A stretch of DNA of 64,000 nt. Source: Paractinoplanes bogorensis. Its GTDB lineage: Bacteria; Actinomycetota; Actinomycetes; Mycobacteriales; Micromonosporaceae. Within the stretch, counting starts at the first letter, position 1; each line of letters starts with the position of its first letter. Made by a program: the position numbers and the translations under genes. The notes beneath the pieces are model-generated. The model did not search any database and had not been told where the DNA came from. It saw only the letters and a list, made by a program, of their open reading frames with translations. Positions 52,437 through 61,606 of this stretch are shown one piece after another. The stretch covers positions 310,001 to 374,000 of the forward strand of contig NZ_JAHKKG010000009.1 of assembly GCF_018829635.1 (NCBI RefSeq), read 5' to 3'.

Positions 52437-53810
52437 TCACACCTCCTTGTTTTCTTCGGCGGAGTCTCCGCCGACCGTGGCCGGAGCACGCTCGGCCACG
52501 GCCCGGCGGGCGCGTGGACTGGGGGGAACCTGCAGGTCCATGGGTGGCACCGGGAAACTGCCCGGTGGCCGGGACGCCAGTTCTTCCTCGATGGAGATCT
52601 GTCTCGGCTTGCGGGCGGCCGGCCAGAGCATGGCGATCAGCAGGATCACGACGACGATGCCGACGATCGACAACCACTTGACCTGCGTGGAGAACTCGTT
52701 GTTGGCGACCTTGATGTAGCTCAGGAAGAGGATCCACACCAGGTTGACCGGGATGAGGACCTTCCAGCCGAACCGCATGAACTGGTCGTAGCGCATGCGG
52801 GGCAGGGTCGCCCGCAGCCAGATGAAGCCGAAGAGCAGGATCAGCACCTTGGCGAAGAACCAGATCAGCGGCCAGTAGCCGCCGTTCGCGCCGTCCCAGA
52901 ACCAGGTGATCGGCCAGGGTGCCCGCCATCCGCCGAGGAACAGCGTGGTCGCGAACGCCGAGACGGTGATCATGTTGATGTACTCGGCCAGGAAGAACAG
53001 CGCGAACTTGAACGACGAGTACTCGGTGTGGAAACCGCCGACCAGCTCGGACTCCGCCTCGGGCAGGTCGAACGGGGCGCGGTTGGTCTCACCGACGGCC
53101 GCGATGCAGTAGATGATGAAGCTCGGGAGCAGCAGGACGGCGTACCAGCCGGGGGCCGTGGCCTCCCAGCCGAAGATCGTCACCGGGTTGCCGTGGGCCT
53201 GCGCCGCCACGATCTGCGAGGTGCTCATCGTCCCGGCCGTCATGAAGACCGCGACGATCGAAAGACCCATGGCGACCTCGTACGAGATCATCTGGGCGCT
53301 CGACCGCAGACCACCCAGCAGCGGGTACGTCGAGCCGGAGGCCCAGCCCGCGAGCACGACACCGTAGACGGCCATCGACGAACAGGCGAGCAGCACCAGC
53401 ACCGAGACCGGCACGTCGGTCAGCTGCAGCGCCGTCTGCTGGCCGAACATGTTCACCACGCCGCCGAACGGGATGACGGAGAACGCGGTGAACGCCACCG
53501 TCGCCGAGATCACCGGGGCGATGAAGTAGACGACCTTGTCGGCTGTCTTCGGGATGATCTCTTCCTTGAACGGCAACTTGACGCCGTCCGTGAGGCTCTG
53601 CAGCCACCCCTTGGGCCCGACCTGGTTGGGGCCGGGCCGCACCGCCATCCGGGCCACGACCTTGCGCTCGTAGACGATCGTGAAGAGCGTCAGCAGGAGC
53701 AGCAGGACGAAGACGCCGAGCAGCTTGATCAGCGAGATCCACCAGACGTCGTTCTCGAACGTCTGGAGGGTCGGGTCGACGGCGTGCGCCGCCAGCACCA
53801 TGTCGGTCAT
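52437..53810 (-). CDS. nuoH: NADH-quinone oxidoreductase subunit H
   Basis: A 457-residue heel subunit that forms the quinone cavity with NuoB/D. ERKVVARMAVRPGPNQVGPKGWLQSLTDGVKLPFKE is the conserved first loop, CIAAVGETNRAPFDLPEAESELVGGFHTEYSSFKFALFFLAEY the quinone-site loop. It has an extra C-terminal hydrophilic tail of ~50 residues (RKPRQISIEEELASRPP...). ATG 53810 overlaps the nuoG stop (ATGA). Confidence 0.96.
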   Translation of the reverse strand: MTDMVLAAHAVDPTLQTFENDVWWISLIKLLGVFVLLLLLTLFTIVYERKVVARMAVRPGPNQVGPKGWLQSLTDGVKLPFKEEIIPKTADKVVYFIAPVISATVAFTAFSVIPFGGVVNMFGQQTALQLTDVPVSVLVLLACSSMAVYGVVLAGWASGSTYPLLGGLRSSAQMISYEVAMGLSIVAVFMTAGTMSTSQIVAAQAHGNPVTIFGWEATAPGWYAVLLLPSFIIYCIAAVGETNRAPFDLPEAESELVGGFHTEYSSFKFALFFLAEYINMITVSAFATTLFLGGWRAPWPITWFWDGANGGYWPLIWFFAKVLILLFGFIWLRATLPRMRYDQFMRFGWKVLIPVNLVWILFLSYIKVANNEFSTQVKWLSIVGIVVVILLIAMLWPAARKPRQISIEEELASRPPGSFPVPPMDLQVPPSPRARRAVAERAPATVGGDSAEENKEV

Positions 53811-56287
53811 GCCGAGGCCTCCGAGGCCGCGAGGATCGGGCCGGTCGAACCGGCGGAGAGCCGGACGACCGCACCCGCGGTGACGCCGAGGCTGCGTCCG
53901 ACGGACGAGCCGGGCGAGTTGGTGGGCAGCCACACCACACGGGCCGGCAGGTCGGTGACCGCGGCCGGCAGGGTGATCGCGCCGCGGTCGGTGCCGACGG
54001 TGATCGCGTCACCGTCGACCACGCCCAGCGACTCGGCCAGGTCCTTGCCGATCCGCGCCACCGGCGGCCGCGCGGTGCCGGCCAGGACCGGGTCGCCGTC
54101 GAGCAGCGAGCTGTTGTCGATCGCGTGGTGCCAGGTCGCGAGCACGGCCTCGTGCTCGCCGGGCTCGGGCCGGGTCTCCGCGGCGACCGCGGGGGCCGAC
54201 GGGCGAGGCGCCTTGCTGGCCGGCATGGCGCCCAGCTCGCGGCGGATCGCCATCACGTCCCCGGTGCCTAGTGAGACCTCCATCAGCGCGGCGATCGCCT
54301 CGAGCACGCGGCCGTCGGTCATCGCCGTGGTCGGGAGCACCACGCCGAAGGACCGCAGCCGGCCCTCCCAGTTGAGGTAGGTGCCGGCCTTCTCGGCCGC
54401 CGGAGCGATCGGGAGCACCACGTCGGCGCGGCGGGTGACCGCGCTCTGCCGCAGCTCGAGGCTGACCACGAAGCCGGCGTTGTCGAGCGCCTGCTCGGCC
54501 AGTCGCGGGTCGGCCAGGTCACCCGGGTCGACGCCGCCGACCAGCAGGCCACCGAGCTGACCGGCGGCGGCCGCGGCGACGATCGCGTCGGTGTCGCGGC
54601 CGGGCGCGCTGGGCAGCCCGCCCGCTTCGAGGTCCCAGGCCAGCGAGATCTCGGCCCGGGCCGCCGGGTCGCTCACCGGACGGCCACCGGGCAGCAGGTT
54701 GGGCAGGCAGCCGGCGTCGATCGCACCCCGGTCCCCGGCGCGGCGGGGCACCCAGGCCAGGCGGGCTCCGGTCCGCGCGGCCAGAGCCGCCGCCGCCGAC
54801 AGGGCACCCGGCACGGTGGCCAGGCGCTCGCCGATGATCAGCAGCGAACCGGGCGCGGTCAGCGCCGCGGCGACCGCCGGGTCTTCGGCCAGCACCCGGG
54901 CCTCGTCGCCGGGTACGGTCGCGACCAGTGCCGCGCCCATCTTGTCGAAGCCGCGGGTGAGGAACGGGGCAACCGCCGTGACCTGCAGCTTCTTGCGCAG
55001 GTGACCCTTGCGCAGCCGCAGGAAGAGGATGCCGCTCTCCTCCTCGGGCTCGAGGCCCGCAATCACCGCCGACGGGGCGTTCTCGACGTCGGTGTAGGTG
55101 ACGTCGGAGATGCCGGCGACCGACGAGGCCAGGAAGTCGGCCTCCTCGGCGCTGAGCGGGCGGGCCCGGAAGTCGATGTCGTTGGTGCCGAGGGCGACCC
55201 GGGCGAACTTCGCGTACGCGTACGCGTCCTCCACCGTGAGCCGGCCACCGGCCAGCACCCCGACGCCGCCGTTGCCGGTCGCCGCCTTGAGACCTTCGGC
55301 CGCGGCCAGCAGGGCCTCGCTCCAGGACGCCTCGCGCAGCTGACCGGTCGCCGGGTCACGCAGCTGCGGCGTCATGATCCGGTCGGAGGCGGTCTGATAC
55401 TGGAAGCCCCAGCGACCCTTGTCGCAGTTCCACTCCTCGTTCACCGCCGGGTCGTCACCGGCCAGGCGGCGCAGCACCTTGCCCCGGCGGTGGTCGGCCC
55501 GCATCGAGCAGCCGCCCGCGCAGTGCTCGCAGGTGGTGGGCGTGGAGACCAGGTCGAACGGGCGGGCGCGGAACCGGTACTGCTCGCCGGTCAGCGCGCC
55601 GACCGGGCAGATCTGGATCGTGTTGCCGGAGAAGTACGAGTTGAAGGCGACGTCACCCTCGCCCTCGCCGACCTGGCCGTCCCCGGTGCCCGTACCGCCG
55701 AAGAAGTCGTCCCGGTAGACGTTGATCTGCTCGCCCGACGAGCGGTCCATCAGGTCGATGAACTTGTCGCCGGCGATCTCTTCGGAGAACCGGGTGCAGC
55801 GCTGGCACAGGATGCAGCGCTCGCGGTCGAGCAGCACCTGGCTGGAGATGTGGATCGGCTTCTCGTACTCGCGCTTGTGCTCCTTGAAGCGCGAGTCGGA
55901 CCGTCCGTTGGTCATCGCCTGGTTCTGCAGCGGGCACTCGCCGCCCTTGTCGCAGGTCGGGCAGTCCAGCGGGTGGTTCGCCAGGAGCAGCTCCATCACG
56001 CCGCCCTGCGCCTTGGCCGCGACCTCGGAGGTGAGCTGCGTACGCACCACCATCCCCTCGGCCACGGTCTGGGTGCACGAGGCGACCGGCTTGCGCTGGC
56101 CCTCGACGTCGACCAGGCACTGGCGGCAGGCGCCGGCCGGGGCGAGCAGCGGGTGGTCGCAGAAGCGCGGGATCGCGATGCCCATCCGCTCGGCGACCCG
56201 GATGACCAGCTCGCCCTTCGCAGCGGTGACCTCGATGCCGTCGATGGTGAGCGTGACGGTGTCGGTCTTCTTGGCTACGTCCGTCAT
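53807..56287 (-). CDS. nuoG: NADH-quinone oxidoreductase subunit G
   Basis: An 826-residue Fe-S subunit. N-terminal 2Fe-2S ferredoxin (CDHPLLAPAGACRQC), the His-coordinated N5 and N4 clusters (CPTCDKGGECPLQNQ; CILCQRCTRFSEEIAG), then a molybdopterin-oxidoreductase-like part. The extra N7 cluster ligands C-x2-C-x3-C-x27-C are all present (CEHCAGGCSMRADHRRG...NCDKGRWGF), as in E. coli and Thermus and unlike mitochondria. ATG 56287 shares one base with the nuoF stop. Confidence 0.96.
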   Translation of the reverse strand: MTDVAKKTDTVTLTIDGIEVTAAKGELVIRVAERMGIAIPRFCDHPLLAPAGACRQCLVDVEGQRKPVASCTQTVAEGMVVRTQLTSEVAAKAQGGVMELLLANHPLDCPTCDKGGECPLQNQAMTNGRSDSRFKEHKREYEKPIHISSQVLLDRERCILCQRCTRFSEEIAGDKFIDLMDRSSGEQINVYRDDFFGGTGTGDGQVGEGEGDVAFNSYFSGNTIQICPVGALTGEQYRFRARPFDLVSTPTTCEHCAGGCSMRADHRRGKVLRRLAGDDPAVNEEWNCDKGRWGFQYQTASDRIMTPQLRDPATGQLREASWSEALLAAAEGLKAATGNGGVGVLAGGRLTVEDAYAYAKFARVALGTNDIDFRARPLSAEEADFLASSVAGISDVTYTDVENAPSAVIAGLEPEEESGILFLRLRKGHLRKKLQVTAVAPFLTRGFDKMGAALVATVPGDEARVLAEDPAVAAALTAPGSLLIIGERLATVPGALSAAAALAARTGARLAWVPRRAGDRGAIDAGCLPNLLPGGRPVSDPAARAEISLAWDLEAGGLPSAPGRDTDAIVAAAAAGQLGGLLVGGVDPGDLADPRLAEQALDNAGFVVSLELRQSAVTRRADVVLPIAPAAEKAGTYLNWEGRLRSFGVVLPTTAMTDGRVLEAIAALMEVSLGTGDVMAIRRELGAMPASKAPRPSAPAVAAETRPEPGEHEAVLATWHHAIDNSSLLDGDPVLAGTARPPVARIGKDLAESLGVVDGDAITVGTDRGAITLPAAVTDLPARVVWLPTNSPGSSVGRSLGVTAGAVVRLSAGSTGPILAASEASA

Positions 56288-57603
56288 CAGTGAGCTCCAA
56301 CCAGAGCCTTGGCGGACAGCCGCGGAGCGGTCCGGCCCTCGATGTAGTCCAGGTAGTCCTGGCGGAAGTACTTGAGCGTCGACACCACCGGGGTCGCGGC
56401 GCCGTCGCCGAGACCACAGAACGACCGGCCGAAGATGTTGTCGGCGGTGTCCTGGAGGGTGTCCAGGTCGGAGAGCGTGCCCTCACCGGAGAGGATCCGG
56501 CGGTAGGTCCGCACCATCCAGTAGTTGCCCTCGCGGCACGGGGTGCACTTGCCGCACGACTCGTGGTGGTAGAACTCCAGCCACCGCCAGGTCGAATAGA
56601 CCGGGCAGTCCTGGTCACTGAAGATCTGCATCGCCGTGGTGCCCAGGATCGACCCGGCCGCGGCCACCCCCTCGAAGTCCATCGGGGTGTCGATGTGCTC
56701 GGCCGTGAGCAGCGGGGTGGACGATCCGCCCGGGGTCCAGAACTTCAGGTTGTGCCCGGGCTTCATGCCGCCGGCCATCTCGATCAGCTCGCGCAGGGTG
56801 ATGCCGAGGCCGCACTCGTACTGGCCCGGGTTGGCGATCCGGCCGGACAGCGAATAGATCATCGGGCCGGACGACTTCTCCGTGCCCATGCTCTTCCACC
56901 AGGCCGGGCCGCCTAGCACGATGTACGGCACCGAGGCGATGGTGCCGACGTTGTTGACCACCGTGGGGCTGGCGTAGAGACCCGCGATCGCCGGGAAGGG
57001 CGGGCGCAGCCGGGGCTGGCCGCGGAAGCCCTCGAGCGAGTCGAGCAGCGCGGTCTCTTCGCCGCAGATGTAGGCGCCGGCACCGCTGTGCACGATCAGT
57101 TCCAGGTCGAAGCCGGAGCCGAGGATGTTCGTGCCCAGGTAACCCTTGGCCTTCGCCTCCTCGACCGCGTTGCGCAGCCGGCGGGCGGCGTGGACGGCCT
57201 CACCGCGGATGTAGATGAAGGCCCGGTTGGCGCGGATCGCGTACGAGGCGATGATCGCGCCTTCGATCAGCGAGTGCGGGTCGTACGTCATCAGGGGCAG
57301 GTCTTTGCAGGTGCCCGGCTCGCCCTCGTCCGCGTTGATCACGAGGTAGTGCGGCTTGCCGTCGCCCTGCGGGATGAAGCCCCACTTGAGACCGGTCGGG
57401 AAGCCCGCACCGCCGCGGCCGCGCAGACCCGAGTCCTTGATCAGCTGGATCAGGTCGTCGGGGTGGACGTCGAGGGCCTTGCGGAGGGCCGCGTAGCCGT
57501 CGAGCCGCTCGTAGACGCCGATCTTCCAGGCGTCCGGCGAGAGCCAGCGCTTGGTGAGCACCGGGGTCAGCTTCTCGAGAATCTCACGCCGTGGCTGAGT
57601 CAC
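56287..57603 (-). CDS. nuoF: NADH-quinone oxidoreductase subunit F
   Basis: A 438-residue NADH- and FMN-binding subunit: GRGGAGFPTGLKWGF (NADH site), YLVINADEGEPGTCKD (FMN), GAYICGEETALLDSLEG, and the N3 4Fe-4S ligands in ESCGKCTPCREGNYW with the fourth Cys in RSFCGLGD. Electrons enter the complex here. GTG 57603 overlaps the nuoE stop. Confidence 0.97.
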   Translation of the reverse strand: MTQPRREILEKLTPVLTKRWLSPDAWKIGVYERLDGYAALRKALDVHPDDLIQLIKDSGLRGRGGAGFPTGLKWGFIPQGDGKPHYLVINADEGEPGTCKDLPLMTYDPHSLIEGAIIASYAIRANRAFIYIRGEAVHAARRLRNAVEEAKAKGYLGTNILGSGFDLELIVHSGAGAYICGEETALLDSLEGFRGQPRLRPPFPAIAGLYASPTVVNNVGTIASVPYIVLGGPAWWKSMGTEKSSGPMIYSLSGRIANPGQYECGLGITLRELIEMAGGMKPGHNLKFWTPGGSSTPLLTAEHIDTPMDFEGVAAAGSILGTTAMQIFSDQDCPVYSTWRWLEFYHHESCGKCTPCREGNYWMVRTYRRILSGEGTLSDLDTLQDTADNIFGRSFCGLGDGAATPVVSTLKYFRQDYLDYIEGRTAPRLSAKALVGAH

Positions 57604-58439
57604 TTCTTCACCTCGTTACCGACGCTGTCCCCGGCCGGCTTGGCGTCGGCGGCGGGCTTGTTGGACGCCACACCGGCGGCCTCGGCCGGGTTGGCGGGCG
57701 TCGTCTTGCCCTCGCGCGCCGGCTTCGTGGTGGTGATCGGCGTGTCCGGGTTGAAGTCGGCGACCGCGATGCCGTGCTCCTGGGCCAGCGTCACGCCGCG
57801 CAGGGTCGGCGCTCCGGCCAGGCCATCGGCGACCGCACCGTCGCGCGGTTCGGCGAACCCGGCCAGCTGCAGCTGCATCTCCTTGAGCGAGCAGACGCGC
57901 GCGCCCCGGCTGGGCGTGACCGCCTCGCCGTTGCGCAGCTTGTCGACCATGCCGACCGCGGCTTCCGGGGTGGCCTCGTCGATCGCGAAGTCGTAGTTGA
58001 CCGTCACGACCGGCGCGTAGTCGCAGGCCGCGAGGCATTCGGCGTGCTCGAGCGTGATCCGCCCGTCGGCCGTGGTCTCGTCGTGCCCGACGCCGAGGTG
58101 CTCGGACAGCTCGTCGTAGACCTGCTGGCCGCCGAGCGTGTTGCAGAGCGTGTTGGTGCAGACGCTGACCAGGTATTCGCCGGTCGGGCGGCGCTTGTAC
58201 ATGGTGTAGAACGTGGCGACCGCGCCGACCTGGGCCTTGTTGATGCCCAGCACTTCGGCGCAGAAGGCCACGCCGGTCGGGCTGACGAAACCTTCATCCG
58301 TCTGAACGAGGTGCAGCAGCGGCAGCAGGGCCGAGCGGCTGCGCCCCGCCGGGTAGCGGGCGATGATCTCGAGGGCCTGCGGCAGCAGACCGGCGAGCTT
58401 GGCGGCGGCGGGGGTCAGTTCCACCGTGGTATCGGACAT
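57600..58439 (-). CDS. nuoE: NADH-quinone oxidoreductase subunit E
   Basis: A 279-residue thioredoxin-like 2Fe-2S (N1a) subunit. Ligands are in SVCTNTLCNTLGG (C-x4-C) and HAECLAACDYAPVV (C-x3-C). The core ends near residue 190; about 85 further residues (RDGAVADGLAGAPTLRGVTL... then KTTPANPAEAAGVASNKPA) form an extension not found in E. coli NuoE. ATG 58439 directly follows the nuoD TAA (TAAATG). Confidence 0.95.
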   Translation of the reverse strand: MSDTTVELTPAAAKLAGLLPQALEIIARYPAGRSRSALLPLLHLVQTDEGFVSPTGVAFCAEVLGINKAQVGAVATFYTMYKRRPTGEYLVSVCTNTLCNTLGGQQVYDELSEHLGVGHDETTADGRITLEHAECLAACDYAPVVTVNYDFAIDEATPEAAVGMVDKLRNGEAVTPSRGARVCSLKEMQLQLAGFAEPRDGAVADGLAGAPTLRGVTLAQEHGIAVADFNPDTPITTTKPAREGKTTPANPAEAAGVASNKPAADAKPAGDSVGNEVKK

Positions 58440-59765
58440 TTAGCGGTCACACCCACCCATCACGGGGTCCAGGGACGCGCCGCCGGCGATCACGTCGGCC
58501 AGCAGCGCACCTTCGGCCATCGCGGGGATGGCCTGGAGGTTCACGAAGCTCGGGTCCCGCATGTGGACCCGGTAGGGATGGGTGCCACCGTCCGAGACGG
58601 CGTGCACGCCCAGCTCACCACGCGGGTGCTCGATCGCGACGTAGACCTGGCCCGGCGGCACCCGGAAGCCCTCGGTCACGAGCTTGAAGTGGTGGATCAG
58701 GGATTCCATCGACTGGCCCATGATCTTGGCGACGTGCTCGAGCGAGTTGCCCATGCCGTCCAGCCCGACCGCCAGCTGCGCGGGCCAGGCGATCTTCTTG
58801 TCGGCCACGAAGATCGGGCCGGGCCGGAGCCGGTCGAGGGCCTGCTCCACGATCTTGAGCGACTCGCGGATCTCGGCCAGGCGCACCTGGTACCGGCCCC
58901 ACACGTCGGCCGTCGTCGCGGTCGGCACGTCGAACTCGTAGTCCTCGTACCCGCAGTACGGCATCGTCTTGCGCAGGTCCCAGGCCAGGCCCGAGGCACG
59001 CAGGACGGGACCGGTGACGCCCATGGCGAGGCACCCGGTGACGTCGAGAACGGCGACGCCCTTCGTCCGCTCCTGCCAGATGATCTGGCCGGAGAGCATG
59101 TCCTCGTACTCCTTGAGCTTCTTGGGCAGGTAGACCAGGAAGTCGCGGATCTTCTTGATCGCCGACTCCGGCACGTCCTGCGCCACGCCGCCCGGGCGGA
59201 AGTACGCGTGGTTCATCCGCAGGCCGCTGGTCTCCTCGAAGATGTCGAGGATGTACTCACGCTCGCGGAAGCCGTACAGCATCATCGAGATGGCGCCGAG
59301 CTCCATGCCCGTGGTGGCCAGCCACACCAGGTGCGACGAGATCCGGTTGAGCTCCATGAAGAGCACCCGGATCGTGTTGGCCCGCTCGGTGATCTGGTCG
59401 GTGATGCCCAGCAGCTTCTCGACCGCCAGGCAGTAGCCGGCCTCGTTGAACAGCGGCGCCAGGTAGTCGGCGCGGGTCACGAACGTCGTGCCCTGCGTCC
59501 AGTTGCGGTATTCGAGGTTCTTCTCGATACCGGTGTGCAGGTAGCCGACGACCGGCCGGACCTCGGTGACCGTCTCGCCCTCGAGTTCCAGCACCAGCCG
59601 CAGCACGCCGTGCGTGGACGGGTGCTGCGGACCCATGTTGACGACGATCTTCTCGTTGCTCAGCGGGTCGATGCTGCCGGTGACGGTGTCCCAGTCGCCG
59701 CCGGTGACCGTGAAGACCCGGCCCTCGGTGGTCTCGCGCTCGCTTGCGTATCCGGACTGTGTCAT
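58440..59765 (-). CDS. nuoD: NADH-quinone oxidoreductase subunit D
   Basis: A 441-residue [NiFe]-hydrogenase-like subunit that lines the quinone site. NMGPQHPSTHGVLRLVLELEGE is the signature, with the quinone-site His/Tyr region following (GYLHTGIEKNLEYRNWTQ). The final stretch MRDPSFVNLQAIPAMAEG...DPVMGGCDR is typical. ATG 59765 overlaps the nuoC stop (ATGA). Separate from nuoC, not fused as in E. coli. Confidence 0.97.
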   Translation of the reverse strand: MTQSGYASERETTEGRVFTVTGGDWDTVTGSIDPLSNEKIVVNMGPQHPSTHGVLRLVLELEGETVTEVRPVVGYLHTGIEKNLEYRNWTQGTTFVTRADYLAPLFNEAGYCLAVEKLLGITDQITERANTIRVLFMELNRISSHLVWLATTGMELGAISMMLYGFREREYILDIFEETSGLRMNHAYFRPGGVAQDVPESAIKKIRDFLVYLPKKLKEYEDMLSGQIIWQERTKGVAVLDVTGCLAMGVTGPVLRASGLAWDLRKTMPYCGYEDYEFDVPTATTADVWGRYQVRLAEIRESLKIVEQALDRLRPGPIFVADKKIAWPAQLAVGLDGMGNSLEHVAKIMGQSMESLIHHFKLVTEGFRVPPGQVYVAIEHPRGELGVHAVSDGGTHPYRVHMRDPSFVNLQAIPAMAEGALLADVIAGGASLDPVMGGCDR

Positions 59766-60457
59766 TGGTAGACCCTCCGCTGGTCAGGAGGCGGAATCTC
59801 GGCGCCCTTGTACTCGACGGGCACGCCGCCGAGCGGGTAGTCCTTGCGCTGGGGGTGGCCCTCCCAGTCGTCCGGCATGAGCACCCGCGTCAGGTTCGGG
59901 TGACCCGTGAAGATCACCCCGAACATGTCGTACGTCTCCCGCTCCTGCCAGTCGGCGGTCGGGTAGACGCTGGTGACGGTCGGGACGCTGCCGCCCACCG
60001 GCACGGCGACCTCGAGCCGTACGCGCCGCCGGTAGGTCATCGAGGCCAGGTGGTAGGTCACGTGCAGCCGGCGGGCGTCGCTGTTGAGGTAGTCCACGCC
60101 GGAGACCGACGAGCACAGCTCGAACCGCAGCGACTCGTCGTCCCGCATGATCTGCGCGACCTCGGCGAGGCGCTCGGGCACGATGTGCAGCGTCAGTTCG
60201 TCCCGGTCGACGACCACCTTCTCGATGGCGTCGGCGAATCCCGGGTACGCCTCCTCGAGCGCGTCGGTGACCTCGTCGAAGTACCCGCCGTAGGGCTTCG
60301 GCGTGCCGACCACCTCGTGGCGCGGGCGAACCAGGCCACCGAAGCCGGACACGTCACCGGTGCCGGTGATACCGAACATGCCCTTCTGTGGGCTCGACGG
60401 CACCTGGGCCGGGGCACCGAGGTTGGCGCCCTCGGGGCTGGTGGGTTCGATACTCAC
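59762..60457 (-). CDS. nuoC: NADH-quinone oxidoreductase subunit C
   Basis: A 231-residue peripheral-arm subunit. An N-terminal ~45-residue variable part (SPEGANLGAPAQVPSSPQKG), then the core VTYHLASMTYRRRVRLEVAV and DWQERETYDMFGVIFTGHPNLTRVLMPDDWEGHPQRKDYPLG, the family signature. GTG 60457 overlaps the nuoB stop (GTGA). Confidence 0.96.
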   Translation of the reverse strand: MSIEPTSPEGANLGAPAQVPSSPQKGMFGITGTGDVSGFGGLVRPRHEVVGTPKPYGGYFDEVTDALEEAYPGFADAIEKVVVDRDELTLHIVPERLAEVAQIMRDDESLRFELCSSVSGVDYLNSDARRLHVTYHLASMTYRRRVRLEVAVPVGGSVPTVTSVYPTADWQERETYDMFGVIFTGHPNLTRVLMPDDWEGHPQRKDYPLGGVPVEYKGAEIPPPDQRRVYQ

Positions 60458-61125
60458 TTGCCGTCCTCCCGGAGGTGCGGCTGAAGCTTCATCCAGTTCT
60501 CGATGCGGAGCTGTTCCTCGCGGCCTTCCTTGACCGCCTGGGTCCACTCCGCACGCCGGACCTTGTCGACCCGGTACGACGACGGCATCGCGCCCGGGGC
60601 GACGATCGGCATCTTGCCCTCGGCCTTGCGCGCCTCGAGCATCTTCTTGCCGTTCGGGCCGAGCGGGGCCGCCATGACCTTCTCGCGCATCTTGAGGATG
60701 GCGTCGATCAGCATCTCGGGCCGCGGCGGGCAGCCGGGCAGGTAGATGTCGACCGGCACGATGTGGTCGACGCCCTGCACGATCGCGTAGTTGTTGAACA
60801 TGCCGCCGGACGAGGCGCACACGCCCATCGAGATCACCGAGCGCGGCTCGGGCATCTGGTCGTAGATCTGGCGGACGACGGGCGCCATCTTCTGGCTCAC
60901 CCGGCCCGCGACGATCATCAGGTCGGCCTGGCGGGGCGAGGCCCGGAAGACCTCCATGCCCCAGCGGCCCAGGTCGTAGTGCGGGCCGCCGGCCGCCATC
61001 ATCTCGATGGCGCAGCAGGCCAGACCGAAGGTCGCGCCCCAGAACGAGGACTTACGCGCCCAGTTCGAGAGCTTCTCGACGGAGGTGAGCAGGATCCCGG
61101 CAGGGAGTTTCTCTTCGATACCCAT
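60454..61125 (-). CDS. nuoB: NADH-quinone oxidoreductase subunit B
   Basis: A 223-residue subunit carrying the terminal 4Fe-4S cluster N2. FGLACCAIEMMAAGGPHYDLGRWG (adjacent Cys pair), SMGVCASSGGMFNNYAIVQG and YLPGCPPRPEMLIDAI provide the four Cys ligands. The C-terminal ~45 residues are an actinobacterial-type extension. ATG 61125, six bases after nuoA. Confidence 0.97.
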   Translation of the reverse strand: MGIEEKLPAGILLTSVEKLSNWARKSSFWGATFGLACCAIEMMAAGGPHYDLGRWGMEVFRASPRQADLMIVAGRVSQKMAPVVRQIYDQMPEPRSVISMGVCASSGGMFNNYAIVQGVDHIVPVDIYLPGCPPRPEMLIDAILKMREKVMAAPLGPNGKKMLEARKAEGKMPIVAPGAMPSSYRVDKVRRAEWTQAVKEGREEQLRIENWMKLQPHLREDGK

Positions 61126-61131
61126 GGCGAA

Positions 61132-61497
61132 TCAGTCCCAGTTGAGTCCGCCGCGTCGCCACACATAGGTGTAGGCGATGAAGACGGTGAGGATGAAGAG
61201 GACCATCTCGACGAACCCGAACAGGCCGAGCGCTCCGAAGGAGACGGCCCACGGGTACAGGAAGATGGTCTCGATGTCGAAGATGATGAAGAGCATCGCG
61301 GTCAGATAGAACTTGACCGGGAAGCGGCCGCCCCCGACCGGCTGCGGCGCCGGCTCGATTCCGCACTCGTACGCGTCGAGTTTGGCGCGGTTGTAGCGAT
61401 GTGGGCCGACGATGGGCGCGATCGACACCGAGAACAACGCGAAGAGCGCGCCGAGGATCAGCAACCCGACGATCGGGACATATGGGTTGACCGTCAT
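61132..61497 (-). CDS. nuoA: NADH-quinone oxidoreductase subunit A
   Basis: A 121-residue, three-helix subunit; first gene of the operon. YECGIEPAPQPVGGGRFPVKFYLTAMLFIIFDIETIFLYPWAV contains the conserved loop with the Cys that reports active/deactive state in mitochondria, and the DIE motif. ATG 61497 with AGGAGA upstream. The promoter must lie in 61498-61606; TAGTGT near 61567 on the minus strand is a weak -10 candidate. Confidence 0.96.
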   Translation of the reverse strand: MTVNPYVPIVGLLILGALFALFSVSIAPIVGPHRYNRAKLDAYECGIEPAPQPVGGGRFPVKFYLTAMLFIIFDIETIFLYPWAVSFGALGLFGFVEMVLFILTVFIAYTYVWRRGGLNWD

Positions 61498-61606
61498 TGA
61501 TTCTCCTGCTCGACTACCCGGTTTAGTTTCTTTCGGTTTTCCGCTGCGGGGAGACTCAGTCGGTTCACACTATTCGTCCGAATTATCCGACTTGCCTGCG
61601 GGGTGC

